From Lysobacterales bacterium 66-474 (GTDB lineage: Bacteria; Pseudomonadota; Gammaproteobacteria; Xanthomonadales; Rhodanobacteraceae), in the NCBI GenBank assembly GCA_001899805.1, contig MKWP01000015.1:310001-374000 (forward strand): DNA of 64,000 bases. Reading direction: 5' to 3'. The position numbers were made by a program, and so were the translations under genes. The notes below the pieces were generated by a model. The model was not told the DNA's origin and did not search any database. It saw nothing but the letters and a program-made list of their open reading frames with translations. This document shows, piece after piece, positions 8,392 to 21,420 of this stretch (position 1 is its first letter; each line of letters opens with the position of its first letter).

Positions 8392-9015
8392 ATGAAGCGA
8401 ATCCTTCTCGTATTTCTGATTGGTGTCGCACTGCTTCTTGCAGTGGGTGGCCTGTTCTACACGCATGTTGGCATCCGCCACGTTCTTTCACACAATGCGA
8501 GTGACTGGGCAAGCTTTGGTGAATATTTCGGTGGCGTTGCGGGGACACTTCTCGCATTCATCAGCATTCTGTTGCTTGTCTACACGGTCTACATTCAGAA
8601 CGAGCAGCTTTCCAACGCACAGCACCAAATGCTCAAACGCGACCTTCTTGCTCACGTCACAAAAGCAGATGACGAAATCGGACACTGGTTAGGCCGCCAA
8701 ATTGCACTCCCTAGCTTGTCAGGCGCAACCGTGGAGTTTGGTGACGTCGTGTGGGGACTGCTAGAGCCGAAACAAGTTGATCCCAAAGAGTTTCAACGAG
8801 CAGTCGTTCGTCTGCACGTCCTAACCTGCCTGTACTGCGAGGCACTCGCCCTGTACCGCGACAACATCGACCCGTACTTCATCTTCAAGTATCACAGACA
8901 AAAAGCCGAATCACTGCTCAAGTTCCTTACAACCCATCAGGTGCTTCTCGGCCCAATGGCCGGCCCGTCCTTGAAGTTCTGTCAGATGGGCCTGGACGGC
9001 CAGCATGAATCCTGA
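8392..9015 (+). CDS. Two-TM membrane protein of unknown function, possibly abortive-infection-like
   Basis: 207 residues. Two hydrophobic segments (about 5-23 and 48-68) flank DWASFGEYFGGVAGTLLAF, followed by a cytosolic helical part ending in Tyr/Phe-rich stretches (LYCEALALYRDNIDPYFIFKYH). This W..FG.(Y/F)GG layout after a first membrane helix recalls putative phage abortive-infection (PutAbiC-like) membrane proteins, but I cannot confirm membership. Base composition is clearly lower in GC than its neighbours and codon use is unlike them, indicating transfer. It stands alone between two inverted 297-bp structured repeats (8020-8316 and 9086-9384), with spacers of about 75 and 70 bp. The start ATG follows directly after GTTAGACCTC; no strong ribosome site is seen. 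A role in defence is a guess from composition, context and topology. Confidence 0.6.
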   Translation: MKRILLVFLIGVALLLAVGGLFYTHVGIRHVLSHNASDWASFGEYFGGVAGTLLAFISILLLVYTVYIQNEQLSNAQHQMLKRDLLAHVTKADDEIGHWLGRQIALPSLSGATVEFGDVVWGLLEPKQVDPKEFQRAVVRLHVLTCLYCEALALYRDNIDPYFIFKYHRQKAESLLKFLTTHQVLLGPMAGPSLKFCQMGLDGQHES

Positions 9016-9085
9016 CAGCTCAATTCTTTTGGAGCCAACACGCCACACGGACGGGCGCAGCTGATTTCGAGCATTGAGACGCAAC

Positions 9086-9384
9086 CGCGCAGGCCATGGA
9101 TGGCCGGGAACGGAGCGACCAACGCGCCGTTGCATGACGCCGAGCATCACAGCGCCAAGCGGGAGCAAGGCGCGCATGTTTGAACACATGGATGTGTGAG
9201 TTCGCGCCGGCCCGCTTGGCGCGAGAAGCACAGGGAAGTCGAAACAACAGGATGTTGTTGAGGCCGTCATGCTCGGCGCAATGGTCTTTGGCCACTTTCT
9301 GCCGAAACAGAAAGTGGCCCGCTCGCCGCTGAGGCGAGCGGAACCTGACTGAAGCGCCACGTACTTGCGGGTGAAGCAAATGGA
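9086..9384 (-). repeat. Large structured repeat family C, right (inverted) copy
   Basis: Inverted copy of 8020-8316. Hairpins in window coordinates: GGCC-ATGGAT-GGCC (9092-9105), GCGCCAAGCGGG/CCCGCTTGGCGC (9152-9222) enclosing ACAC-ATGGAT-GTGT (9184-9197), AACAAC-AGGAT-GTTGTT (9243-9259), GCCACTTTCTG/CAGAAAGTGGC (9291-9318), CCGCTCGCC/GGCGAGCGG (9319-9341). The two copies are near-identical in the 9291-9341 part, but elsewhere the stems are rewritten on both sides while loops (ATCCAT on the complementary strand) are kept. Together with 9385-9741 it makes up a 726-bp gene-free gap between the orphan gene and gltB. Confidence 0.88.
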
Positions 9385-9439
9385 TTGATTCGCCACATCC
9401 TGTGGCTCGCCCTTCGGGCCATCGGCTACGCCGATGTTC

Positions 9440-9498
9440 GCTACGGCATCCTGCCTCCGCAGTCGGGTTCGGCCGTTCCGGCCGCCTCGGAATGACGA
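9440..9498 (+). repeat. Dispersed repeat family B, degenerate copy 3
   Basis: GTCGGGTTCGGCCG-TTC-CGGCCGCCTCGGAATGACGA resembles the second half of the family B blocks at 7937-8031 and 51652-51711, with a different central hairpin. It lies between the right family C repeat and a family A repeat, so three repeat families are stacked in this gap. Confidence 0.6.
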
Positions 9499-9524
9499 AG
9501 AAACAAGGGATCGCGCGAGTGCGT

Positions 9525-9567
9525 ACCCTCACCCGCCCTTCGGGCACCCTCTCCCGAGGGGAGAGGG
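9525..9567 (-). repeat. Bipartite hairpin repeat, family A, reverse orientation
   Basis: ACCCTCACCC, hairpin GCCC-TTC-GGGC, then CCCTCTCCC-GAG-GGGAGAGGG. Complete element of the same kind as 375-420, upstream of the gltB promoter. Confidence 0.85.
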
Positions 9568-9680
9568 AAAAATCAACTGCCTGCTGGCTCGCGCTCTCGC
9601 GATGCGTCCCTCGCAATGCGCCACCGGCGCACGCACTCCCGCGCGAAATGGACGTCCAGACGTCCGGACATCCAAAGCAC

Positions 9681-9708
9681 TTGCACTATTGCTGCGGTGC
9701 AGTATATT
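9681..9708 (+). promoter_or_regulatory. Sigma70-type promoter for gltBD
   Basis: TTGCAC (-35, 9681-9686) and TATATT (-10, 9703-9708) are separated by 16 bp and lie 33 bp upstream of the gltB ATG. This is the best canonical promoter in the window. Transcription would start near 9715. No NtrC-type or sigma54 (GG-N10-GC) site is apparent in the immediate vicinity. Confidence 0.65.
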
Positions 9709-9741
9709 CGGAAGCGACGGCACATCACCCGGAGCCAGGCG

Positions 9742-14436
<4,695 letters not shown>

Positions 14437-14447
14437 GGACGCAAACG

Positions 14448-15911
14448 ATGGGCAAGATCACCGGCTTCCTCGAATTCGAACGCCAGCCCGAACCGGTCGA
14501 GGCGCCGGAGAAGCGCAAGCGCCACTGGCACGAGTTCGTGCGCCAGATGGATGACGGCATCGCGCAGAAGCAGGCCGCGCGCTGCATGGATTGCGGTATC
14601 CCGTTCTGCCACCAGGGCTGCCCGGTCGACAACATCATCCCCGACTTCAATGAGCTGGTTTACCGGCAGGACTGGGAGCGCGCGCTCGATGTGCTGCACT
14701 CCACCAACAACTTCCCCGAATTCACCGGGCGCGTCTGCCCGGCGCCGTGCGAAGCCGCCTGTACGTTGAACATTGCCGGCGATCCGGTCGGCATCAAGTC
14801 GATCGAGCACAAGATCATCGACCGTGGCTGGGAAGAAGGCTGGGTGCTGCCGCAGCCGTCCGCACGCAAGACCGGCAAGCGCGTGGCGATCGTCGGCTCC
14901 GGTCCATCCGGGCTCGCCGCCGCGCAACAGCTCGCACGCGCCGGTCACGCCGTCACGTTATTCGAAAAGCATGACCGCGCCGGTGGCCTGCTGCGCTACG
15001 GCATCCCCGACTTCAAGTTGGAAAAAAGCCACATCGACCGCCGGCTCGAACAGATGCGTGCCGAAGGCGTCACGTTCCGCACCGGCGTGTACGTGGGCAA
15101 TCCGCAGGACGCAACGGGCATAGGCCAGCGCGAAACGATCACGCCGGATCAACTCCGACAGGAGTTCGACGCGGTCGTGATCGCCGGCGGCGCGGAAACC
15201 CCGCGCGACCTGCCCATCCCCGGACGCGAGCTGCGAGGCGTGCACTTCGCGATGGAGTTCCTGCCGCAACAGAACCGCATCAACGCGGGCGACACGCTGG
15301 ATGCGCAAATCCTCGCCAGCGGCAAGCACGTGGTGGTGATCGGCGGCGGCGACACCGGGTCGGATTGCGTCGGCACCTCCAATCGGCAGAGCGCGGCGTC
15401 GGTCACCCAGTTCGAACTGCTGCCACAGCCCCCGCAGCAGGAAAACAAGCCGCTGACCTGGCCGTACTGGCCGCTGAAATTGCGCACGTCGAGTTCGCAC
15501 GAGGAAGGCTGCTCACGCGACTGGTCCATCGCCACCAAGCGCTTCAACGATGACGGCCACGGCAACGTCACAAGCCTTACCGCGATGCGGTTGCAGTGGA
15601 AAGGCCGCGAGGTGACCGAGGTGCCGGGCAGCGAATTCGAGATCCGCGCCGACCTCGTGCTGCTGGCGATGGGCTTCACCGCGCCGCGCGCCAGCGTGCT
15701 CGACGCGTTCGGCGTGGACAAGGACGCGCGCGGCAACGCCAGGGCCGCGACCGATGGCGAACCCAGCTATCGCACCAGCGCGGACAAGGTGTTCGCCGCC
15801 GGCGACATGCGCCGGGGCCAATCGCTGGTGGTATGGGCCATCCGCGAAGGCCGCCAGTGCGCGCGCGCGGTCGATGAATACCTGATGGGTCGCAGCGCCC
15901 TGCCGCGTTGA
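14448..15911 (+). CDS. gltD: Glutamate synthase (NADPH) small subunit
   Basis: 487 residues, the beta subunit that passes electrons from NADPH through FAD and two 4Fe-4S clusters to GltB. The N-terminal cluster-binding region shows [19 protein letters not shown] (about 45-63) and [12 protein letters not shown] (about 93-105). The FAD loop is [15 protein letters not shown] (near 146) and the NADPH loop [13 protein letters not shown] (near 295). The C-terminal FAD motif [17 protein letters not shown] is present. The family length (about 470-490) is matched. It forms an operon with gltB and is followed by a multi-hairpin element. Confidence 0.97.
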   Translation: MGKITGFLEFERQPEPVEAPEKRKRHWHEFVRQMDDGIAQKQAARCMDCGIPFCHQGCPVDNIIPDFNELVYRQDWERALDVLHSTNNFPEFTGRVCPAPCEAACTLNIAGDPVGIKSIEHKIIDRGWEEGWVLPQPSARKTGKRVAIVGSGPSGLAAAQQLARAGHAVTLFEKHDRAGGLLRYGIPDFKLEKSHIDRRLEQMRAEGVTFRTGVYVGNPQDATGIGQRETITPDQLRQEFDAVVIAGGAETPRDLPIPGRELRGVHFAMEFLPQQNRINAGDTLDAQILASGKHVVVIGGGDTGSDCVGTSNRQSAASVTQFELLPQPPQQENKPLTWPYWPLKLRTSSSHEEGCSRDWSIATKRFNDDGHGNVTSLTAMRLQWKGREVTEVPGSEFEIRADLVLLAMGFTAPRASVLDAFGVDKDARGNARAATDGEPSYRTSADKVFAAGDMRRGQSLVVWAIREGRQCARAVDEYLMGRSALPR

Positions 15912-15969
15912 GCGGCACAGTGAGCCAGGTTTCCATGCATATTGCGAAGCGTGCCCTGACAGACTGTTG

Positions 15970-16105
15970 GAAAAGTGCTGTCCTGCACTTTTCAATGCAC
16001 CGGGTCCGGCACACATCCGGACTCGGCTCCGCCGGGACAACCGCTTGGCGTGCCTGATCCGCGGCGGGTCATCCATGGCACGCGCGCGCAGGGTGTTTTT
16101 CAACA
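15970..16105. repeat. Four-hairpin structured element in the gltD-GNAT gap
   Basis: Four consecutive inverted repeats: GAAAAGTGC/GCACTTTTC (15970-15993), CCGGGTCCGG/CCGGACTCGG with one mismatch (16000-16026), GCGTGCC/GGCACGC (16048-16083) and GGTGTT-TTTC-AACACC (16090-16105). The first could terminate gltBD transcripts. The third has ATCCAT directly before its 3' arm, the hexamer found in the loops of repeat family C. No protein is evident in this 262-bp gap. Confidence 0.65.
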
Positions 16106-16173
16106 CCTTGCCAGGCATGCCAATCCGGCGGATGCGCTGCACGCACCGCTGACTGACGGCTTCAGGTCTTTGC

Positions 16174-16662
16174 ATGGAACAGATCCGCACCATCGTCGAA
16201 TCCGACTTTCCGGCCATCCTCAGGCTGAATGAGGCCGAGGTCGAGAAAACCAGCGCAATGGATCCGGACCGCCTTGCCTGGCTGCTCGGCATGTCCGCTT
16301 ATGGCAAGGTCACGACACTCGATGGGCAAGTCGCCGCCTTCCTGATCGCGCTGCGGGAAGGCACTGCCTACGACAGCGACAATTACCTGTGGTTCGCTTC
16401 CCGCCTCCCCAGCTTCCTGTATGTGGATCGCATCGTCGTGAACGCACGATTCTCCGGCCGCGGAGTCGGCAGCCGGCTTTACGACGACCTGTTTGCCTTC
16501 GCGCGGTCGCAAGGGGTGGCCACCCTTGCCTGCGAGTACAACCTCGACCCGCCCAACCCGGCTTCCCGCGCCTTCCACGACAAGTTCGGTTTCAGGGAAC
16601 TCGGGACGCAACGGGTGGCGGGCGGCACCAAGAAAGTTTCGCTGCAGGTCGCCTCTGCATGA
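16174..16662 (+). CDS. GNAT-family N-acetyltransferase
   Basis: 162 residues with the GNAT fold pattern: an N-terminal strand-helix (IRTIVESDFPAILRLNEAEV), the central strand FLYVDRIVVNARFSGRGVGSRLYDDL containing the acetyl-CoA pyrophosphate loop (R-G-V-G-S) near residue 95, and the final NPASRAFHDKFGFRELG. It transfers acetyl from acetyl-CoA to an amine; the substrate is unknown. The ATG at 16174 begins the conserved strand. Repeat-rich gaps of about 260 bp lie on both sides, so it is probably transcribed alone. Confidence 0.87.
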   Translation: MEQIRTIVESDFPAILRLNEAEVEKTSAMDPDRLAWLLGMSAYGKVTTLDGQVAAFLIALREGTAYDSDNYLWFASRLPSFLYVDRIVVNARFSGRGVGSRLYDDLFAFARSQGVATLACEYNLDPPNPASRAFHDKFGFRELGTQRVAGGTKKVSLQVASA

Positions 16663-16736
16663 GCGCGTCAAGGCAAGATTGGGCGTCGTAGCCGAGGTCG
16701 TGCCGAAGCGCAGGCGTCAGCCCGGCGATCGAACCC

Positions 16737-16765
16737 GGGCCGTGGATGGCCGGCGACGAAGCGAC
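16737..16765 (-). repeat. Fragment of structured repeat family C
   Basis: GGCC-GTGGAT-GGCC followed by GGCGACGAAGCGAC matches the terminal hairpin region of the family C right copy (9092-9115: GGCC-ATGGAT-GGCC, GGGAACGGAGCGAC). Only this hairpin and its flank are kept. It lies in the gap between the GNAT gene and metG. Confidence 0.55.
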
Positions 16766-16825
16766 GAAGCGAGCGGAACCGTGACAAGGATGTGGGCCTC
16801 CGACCAATGCAATCCATCGCGAGGT

Positions 16826-16872
16826 CACCCCCATCCGGCCTGCGGCCACCTTCCCCCGCAAGCGGGGGAAGG
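16826..16872 (-). repeat. Bipartite hairpin repeat, family A variant
   Basis: CACCCCCATCC, small hairpin GGCC-TGC-GGCC, then CCTTCCCCC-GCAAGC-GGGGGAAGG. The stem differs from the commoner CCCTCTCCC type by paired substitutions. It ends 52 bp before the metG start. A degraded relative is translated inside dnaE (41291-41371). Confidence 0.8.
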
Positions 16873-16924
16873 AATATTTGCGTCATGCGATAATCCGCGA
16901 TCGTTTTGACATCGCCAACCCGCA

Positions 16925-19078
16925 ATGCCCCGCGAAATACTGGTCACCAGCGCCCTGCCCTACGCGAACGGGCGCATCCATCTCGGCCACATCGTCGAAC
17001 ACGTGCAGAGCGACATCTGGGTGCGCGCGATGCGGATGGCGGGGCACACGGTGCACTACGTGTGCGCGGACGACGCGCACGGCACTTCGATCATGCTGCG
17101 CGCGGAGAAGGAAGGCATCACGCCGGAAGCCCTGATCGAGGGCGTGTGGCGCGAGCATACCGCCGACCTGCGCGACTTCGGCGTCGCCTACGACCACTAT
17201 TCCAGCACCCATACCGACACCAACCGCGAACTCACCTACGCGATCTGGCGCGCGCTGGTGGCCAACGGCCACACGGAGTCGAAACCCGTCGAGCAACTGT
17301 ACGACCCCGAGCGGCAGATGTTCCTGCCCGACCGTTTCATCAAGGGCGAATGCCCGGTCTGCCATTCAAAGGACCAGTACGGCGACGCCTGCGAAGTGTG
17401 CGGCAGCACCTACAACCCGATCGACCTGATCGATCCGTATTCGGTGGTGTCGGGGGCCAAGCCGGTCGAGAAGGAGTCGCTGCACCTGTTCGTGAAGCTG
17501 GCCGACTTCGAGGCGCTCCTGAAAAATTGGCTGGAAGAACGCCGCGCCGCCGGCGGCCTGCAATCGGAAGTCGTCAACAAGTTGCAGGAGTGGTTCGCCG
17601 ACGGCCTGCGCAGTTGGGACGTGTCGCGCGATGCGCCCTACTTCGGTTTCGAGATCCCCGACCAACCCGGCAAGTATTTCTACGTGTGGGTGGACGCGCC
17701 GATCGGCTACCTCGCGGCGTTCAAGGAACTTTGCGAGAGCGGCAAGAAGCCAGGCCTCACGCCCTCCGATTTCGAACGCTTCCTGCACGTGGGCAGCGAC
17801 ACTGAAATGGTGCATTTCATCGGCAAGGACATCACCTATTTCCACACCCTGTTCTGGCCGGCGATGCTGCATGGTGCGGGCGCACGCATGCCGACCGCGG
17901 TGAACGTGCACGGCTTCCTCACCGTCGATGGCGCCAAGATGTCGAAGTCACGCGGCACCTTCGTCAACGCGCGCACCTACCTCGAACACCTCGATGCGGA
18001 CTACCTGCGTTATTACCTCGCCACGATGCTGGGGCCGACGCTGGCCGACATCGACCTCGACCTGAAGGCCTTCGAGGAACGCGTGAATTCGCACCTCGTC
18101 GGCAAATGGGTGAACATCGCCAGCCGCTGCGCGGGCTTCGTGCACAAGCTGTTCGACGGCAAACTGGCCGCCGGGTTGCCCGCTGCAGAACGCGCGCGTT
18201 ACGACGTGGCCGCGGCGAAGCTCGAAGCCTGCGCCGCACTGTACGAATCACGCGACTACGCCGCAGCGATGCGCGCGATCATCGAAGTGGCCGATGAAGC
18301 CAACGCCTACGTCGCCGAACACGCGCCGTGGGTGATGGCGAAAGACCAAGCCAAACACGACGAACTGCACGTGGTGCTGACCCTGGCGCTGAACTACTTC
18401 CGGCTGCTGACGATCTGGCTGGCGCCGGCCGTACCGGCGACCGCCGCACGCGCGTTCGCGTTCCTCGGCGAGTCGCCCACGCGCTTCGACGCCGCGCGCA
18501 GGCCGCTGCTCGGCCACGCGATCCAGCCGTTCAAGGCACTCGCCACCCGCATCGACCCGAGCCAAATCACCGCCATGATCGAAGCCTCGAAGGAATCGCT
18601 CACTGCCACACCACCCTCACCCCAGCCCTCTCCCGCAAGCGGGAGAGGGGGCAAAAGCGCTGCTTCGGGAAACCACACCATGAACGACACGTCCGCTCCT
18701 TCCCAATCATCCGCCGCGAGTCCCGAGCCTCGAGTCCCGGGTCCCGAAATCATCTCCATCGACGACTTCGCCAGGCTCGATTTGCGCATCGGCAAGGTCG
18801 TCGCCTGCGAAAGCGTGGACGGCTCCGACAAGCTGCTGCGCTTCGAGCTGGATGCCGGCGAACTGGGCAAGCGGCAGATCTTTTCCGGCATCAAGGCGGC
18901 CTACCCGGAGCCGGCAAGACTGGTCGGCCGCAGCGTGGTGTTCATCGCCAATCTCGCCCCGCGCAAGATGCGTTTCGGCGTCAGCGAAGGCATGATCCTT
19001 TCCGCAGGAACCGGCGGCAACGATTTGTTTTTGTTGGACGCCGACCCAGGCGCGCTGCCCGGCGCGACGGTGAAATAA
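16925..19078 (+). CDS. metG: Methionyl-tRNA synthetase
   Basis: 717 residues, charging tRNA-Met with methionine. Class I signature PYANGRIHLGHI (12-23), zinc-knuckle cysteines CPVC ... CEVC (143-146 and about 156-159), and KMSKS loop (about 338). A helical anticodon domain runs to about 550, and a C-terminal EMAP/Trbp111-type tRNA-binding dimerisation domain covers about 615-717 (DFARLDLRIGKVV...). The linker between the last two contains a family A hairpin repeat read in frame (residues 563-576, TPPSPQPSPASGRG). This partly explains why the protein is about 40 residues longer than E. coli MetG (677 aa). The ATG at 16925 is the family start. Confidence 0.96.
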   Translation: MPREILVTSALPYANGRIHLGHIVEHVQSDIWVRAMRMAGHTVHYVCADDAHGTSIMLRAEKEGITPEALIEGVWREHTADLRDFGVAYDHYSSTHTDTNRELTYAIWRALVANGHTESKPVEQLYDPERQMFLPDRFIKGECPVCHSKDQYGDACEVCGSTYNPIDLIDPYSVVSGAKPVEKESLHLFVKLADFEALLKNWLEERRAAGGLQSEVVNKLQEWFADGLRSWDVSRDAPYFGFEIPDQPGKYFYVWVDAPIGYLAAFKELCESGKKPGLTPSDFERFLHVGSDTEMVHFIGKDITYFHTLFWPAMLHGAGARMPTAVNVHGFLTVDGAKMSKSRGTFVNARTYLEHLDADYLRYYLATMLGPTLADIDLDLKAFEERVNSHLVGKWVNIASRCAGFVHKLFDGKLAAGLPAAERARYDVAAAKLEACAALYESRDYAAAMRAIIEVADEANAYVAEHAPWVMAKDQAKHDELHVVLTLALNYFRLLTIWLAPAVPATAARAFAFLGESPTRFDAARRPLLGHAIQPFKALATRIDPSQITAMIEASKESLTATPPSPQPSPASGRGGKSAASGNHTMNDTSAPSQSSAASPEPRVPGPEIISIDDFARLDLRIGKVVACESVDGSDKLLRFELDAGELGKRQIFSGIKAAYPEPARLVGRSVVFIANLAPRKMRFGVSEGMILSAGTGGNDLFLLDADPGALPGATVK
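18613..18650 (-). repeat. Family A hairpin repeat inside the metG coding sequence
   Basis: ACCCTCACCC followed by CCCTCTCCC-GCAAGC-GGGAGAGGG lies wholly within metG and is translated without a frameshift as a Pro/Ser-rich linker. It is the same element as the intergenic copies at 9525-9567 and 27810-27845, minus the small middle hairpin. Confidence 0.88.
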
Positions 19079-19127
19079 CCAGCACCCTTCCGACACACCT
19101 TCTCGAAAACGACACGGAGCTTGCGCG

Positions 19128-20297
19128 ATGCGGCGAACGACAAGGCGCTTTTGGCCCCGCCGGTTCGCATTTGTTGCGGCCGCGCTGCTCGGGGCATCGT
19201 TGATGGCTTGCGCGGCGGTACCCCGCGCCCACCCGTCTGCGCATGCCGGCGGGCCGGCCCATGCGCCGCGCCACGTGTTCGTGATCGTGCTGGAAAACGA
19301 ACCGTTCCGGGTCACCTTCGGCGAACATTCACCGGCGCCCTACCTCGCGCACGGGCTGCCGAAACAGGGCGCGCTGCTGACGCAGTATTTCGCGATCGGG
19401 CACCTCAGCCTCGACAACTACATCGCGATGATCAGCGGACAGGCTCCGAACCACGAGACGCAGGAAGACTGCCACGTCTTCAGCGAATTCGTCCGCAGCA
19501 AGCCCGGCTTCGACAAGCACGGCCAGATCCGCGGCCACGGCTGCGTCTATCCCGCCGACGTGAAAACGCTGGCCAACCAGCTGCAGGACGCCGGTTTCAG
19601 CTGGAAGGGCTACATGGAAGACATGGGCGCCGACCCCGCGCGCGAGGCCGCGGCTTGCGGCCACGCGAAGATCGGCGAGGTCGACGAGACCAACCACGCG
19701 AGCCCCGACGACCAGTACGCCGACAAGCACAATCCGTTCGTGTATTTCCACTCGATCATCGACGACGAGGCCGACTGCGCCGCGCACGTCGTGAACCTCG
19801 ATGTGTTGTCGAAGGACCTGCAAAGCGTGGCGACCACGCCGAACTTCGCCTACATCACGCCCAACCTCTGCCACGACGGCCACGATGCGCCGTGCAGGAA
19901 CGGCGAACCGGGCGGATTGATTTCCGCCGACCGGTTCCTGCGCGAGTGGGTCCCGCGAATCCTGGCTTCGCCCGCTTTCAGGCAGGACGGCCTGTTGATC
20001 GTCACCTTCGACGAGGGCACCGACGCCGCGGCCTGTTGCGGCGAGACCCGGCCCGCAGGCGCGCCGCAACCCGGCAAGTTCGGCCCCGGCGGCGGACGCA
20101 TCGGCGCCGTGGTGTTGTCGCCGTTCGTGAAACCCGGCACCGTCTCGCACCAGCCCTACAACCACTACAGCCTGCTGCGCAGCATCGAGGACTGGTTCGG
20201 GCTGCCGCACCTCGGTTATGCCGGCCAGAAGGGCCTGCGCCCATTCGGCCCGGATGTCTTCAACCATGAACCGCACACGCGAGGGAGCCCGCCGTGA
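19128..20297 (+). CDS. Exported phosphoesterase-family protein (acid phosphatase / phospholipase C-like)
   Basis: 389 residues. A positively charged N-terminus and hydrophobic core end in LMAC (Cys27), so it is a probable lipoprotein. The body matches the phosphoesterase family (Pfam PF04185 type): [12 protein letters not shown] with the metal-binding Glu-Asn near residue 56, [15 protein letters not shown], and the late motifs [11 protein letters not shown] and [31 protein letters not shown]. Such enzymes hydrolyse phosphomonoesters or phospholipids outside the cytoplasm. Substrate is not determinable. GGAG lies upstream of the ATG at 19128. The stop overlaps the GTG start of the next gene (GTGA), suggesting translational coupling. 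Confidence 0.85.
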   Translation: MRRTTRRFWPRRFAFVAAALLGASLMACAAVPRAHPSAHAGGPAHAPRHVFVIVLENEPFRVTFGEHSPAPYLAHGLPKQGALLTQYFAIGHLSLDNYIAMISGQAPNHETQEDCHVFSEFVRSKPGFDKHGQIRGHGCVYPADVKTLANQLQDAGFSWKGYMEDMGADPAREAAACGHAKIGEVDETNHASPDDQYADKHNPFVYFHSIIDDEADCAAHVVNLDVLSKDLQSVATTPNFAYITPNLCHDGHDAPCRNGEPGGLISADRFLREWVPRILASPAFRQDGLLIVTFDEGTDAAACCGETRPAGAPQPGKFGPGGGRIGAVVLSPFVKPGTVSHQPYNHYSLLRSIEDWFGLPHLGYAGQKGLRPFGPDVFNHEPHTRGSPP

Positions 20298-21247
20298 TCC
20301 GATCCGTTTCGTTCGCGCTGACCGCCGCGCTGGTCGCGGGTTCCGCATTGCCATCGTCCGTGCACGCGGCCGAAGCGGCCGCGGCCAAGCCCGCGCCGAC
20401 CATGGACCAGATCCTCAAGGCCTCGAAACCTTCCGACTGGCGCGGGCTCGACCCGAACGACACCTTGTACATGGACCTGCCGCAGGGCCGCGTGGTGATC
20501 GAACTCGCGCCAGGTTACGCGCCGCTGCACGCTGCCAACATCCGCACGCTCGCGCACGAACATTACTGGGATGGTCTCGCGATCCTGCGGGTGCAGGATG
20601 GTTTCGTGACGCAATGGGGCGATCCCGCCGCGGAAGCTGCGCATCCCGCACATCCGCCCCGTTCGCTCGGCAAGGCCAGGGCGACCGTCGCAGCCGAGTT
20701 CGAGCGCAACGTCGGTAACGATGTGCCGTTCACACCGTTGCCCGACGGCGACGTGTACGCGCCGCAAGTCGGCTTCAGCCGCGGTTTCCCGGTCGCGCGC
20801 GACCCGGAAACCGGCAAGACCTGGCTGGTGCACTGCTACGGCATGGTCGGCGCGGGCCGCGACAACGCACCCGACTCCGGTCCCGGCACCGAGCTCTACG
20901 CCGTGATCGGACAGGCGCCACGCCAGCTCGACCGCAACATCGCGCTGGTCGGCCGCGTGGTGCAAGGCATGCAATACCTTTCCGGCTTGTCGCGTGGCAG
21001 CGGTCCGATGGGCTTCTACAAGGATCCGGCGCACCAGACGAAAATCCTGCGCGTGCGCCTGGCATCCGAGCTTCCGCCATCCGAACGCATGCACCTGGAA
21101 GTGCTGCGCACCGACACGCCCACTTTCACCGCGCTGGTCGAATCGCGCCGCAATCGCAGCGACGCGTGGTACCTCCACAAGGCGGGCAGGATCGATGTCT
21201 GCAACGTGCCGTTGCCGGTGCGCGCGGCAGCACACGGCGGCGACTGA
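20294..21247 (+). CDS. Periplasmic cyclophilin-type peptidyl-prolyl isomerase
   Basis: 317 residues, GTG start overlapping the preceding stop by 4 bp. A signal peptide ends near [11 protein letters not shown]. The cyclophilin fold is visible: [53 protein letters not shown], with later GMVGAGRD and [27 protein letters not shown]. It would accelerate proline isomerisation of exported proteins. It is longer than simple PpiA (190 aa) because of an inserted loop and a C-terminal extension that ends with an isolated Cys. Its place directly upstream of frr is where pyrH normally sits. Confidence 0.87.
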   Translation: MIRSVSFALTAALVAGSALPSSVHAAEAAAAKPAPTMDQILKASKPSDWRGLDPNDTLYMDLPQGRVVIELAPGYAPLHAANIRTLAHEHYWDGLAILRVQDGFVTQWGDPAAEAAHPAHPPRSLGKARATVAAEFERNVGNDVPFTPLPDGDVYAPQVGFSRGFPVARDPETGKTWLVHCYGMVGAGRDNAPDSGPGTELYAVIGQAPRQLDRNIALVGRVVQGMQYLSGLSRGSGPMGFYKDPAHQTKILRVRLASELPPSERMHLEVLRTDTPTFTALVESRRNRSDAWYLHKAGRIDVCNVPLPVRAAAHGGD

Positions 21248-21384
21248 TCCGATCCGGCTTGCCCGGGGTTTCCGGCGCGGCGGCGGCGCAGCGCGAACCG
21301 GCGCCTTGTCGCCGCGTGCATCCTGCCCGCGATCCCGCTCCACCGCCGGTCCGGGAGAAGACGAAGGCGGTGTGCGGGTGCGGC

Positions 21385-21390
21385 TATACT
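21385..21390 (+). promoter_or_regulatory. Possible -10 element upstream of frr
   Basis: TATACT 31 bp upstream of the frr ATG in the 173-bp gap after the cyclophilin gene. A convincing -35 box at 16-18 bp spacing is not visible, so support is weak; the gap itself suggests frr starts a new transcript. Confidence 0.3.
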
Positions 21391-21420
21391 CGACGGCCTT
21401 GGACACCTTCCGGAACCGTC

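Noticed and set aside
8911..9616. Several overlapping open frames within the family C repeats (both copies)
   Set aside because: The DNA shows paired, structure-preserving changes between copies that alter every reading frame, so selection is on base pairing and not on a protein. The open frames are by-products of high GC.
15970..15993. Rho-independent terminator for gltBD
   Set aside because: The 9-bp hairpin is perfect but no U-run follows, and it is one of four hairpins in a larger element. I recorded it as part of that element only.
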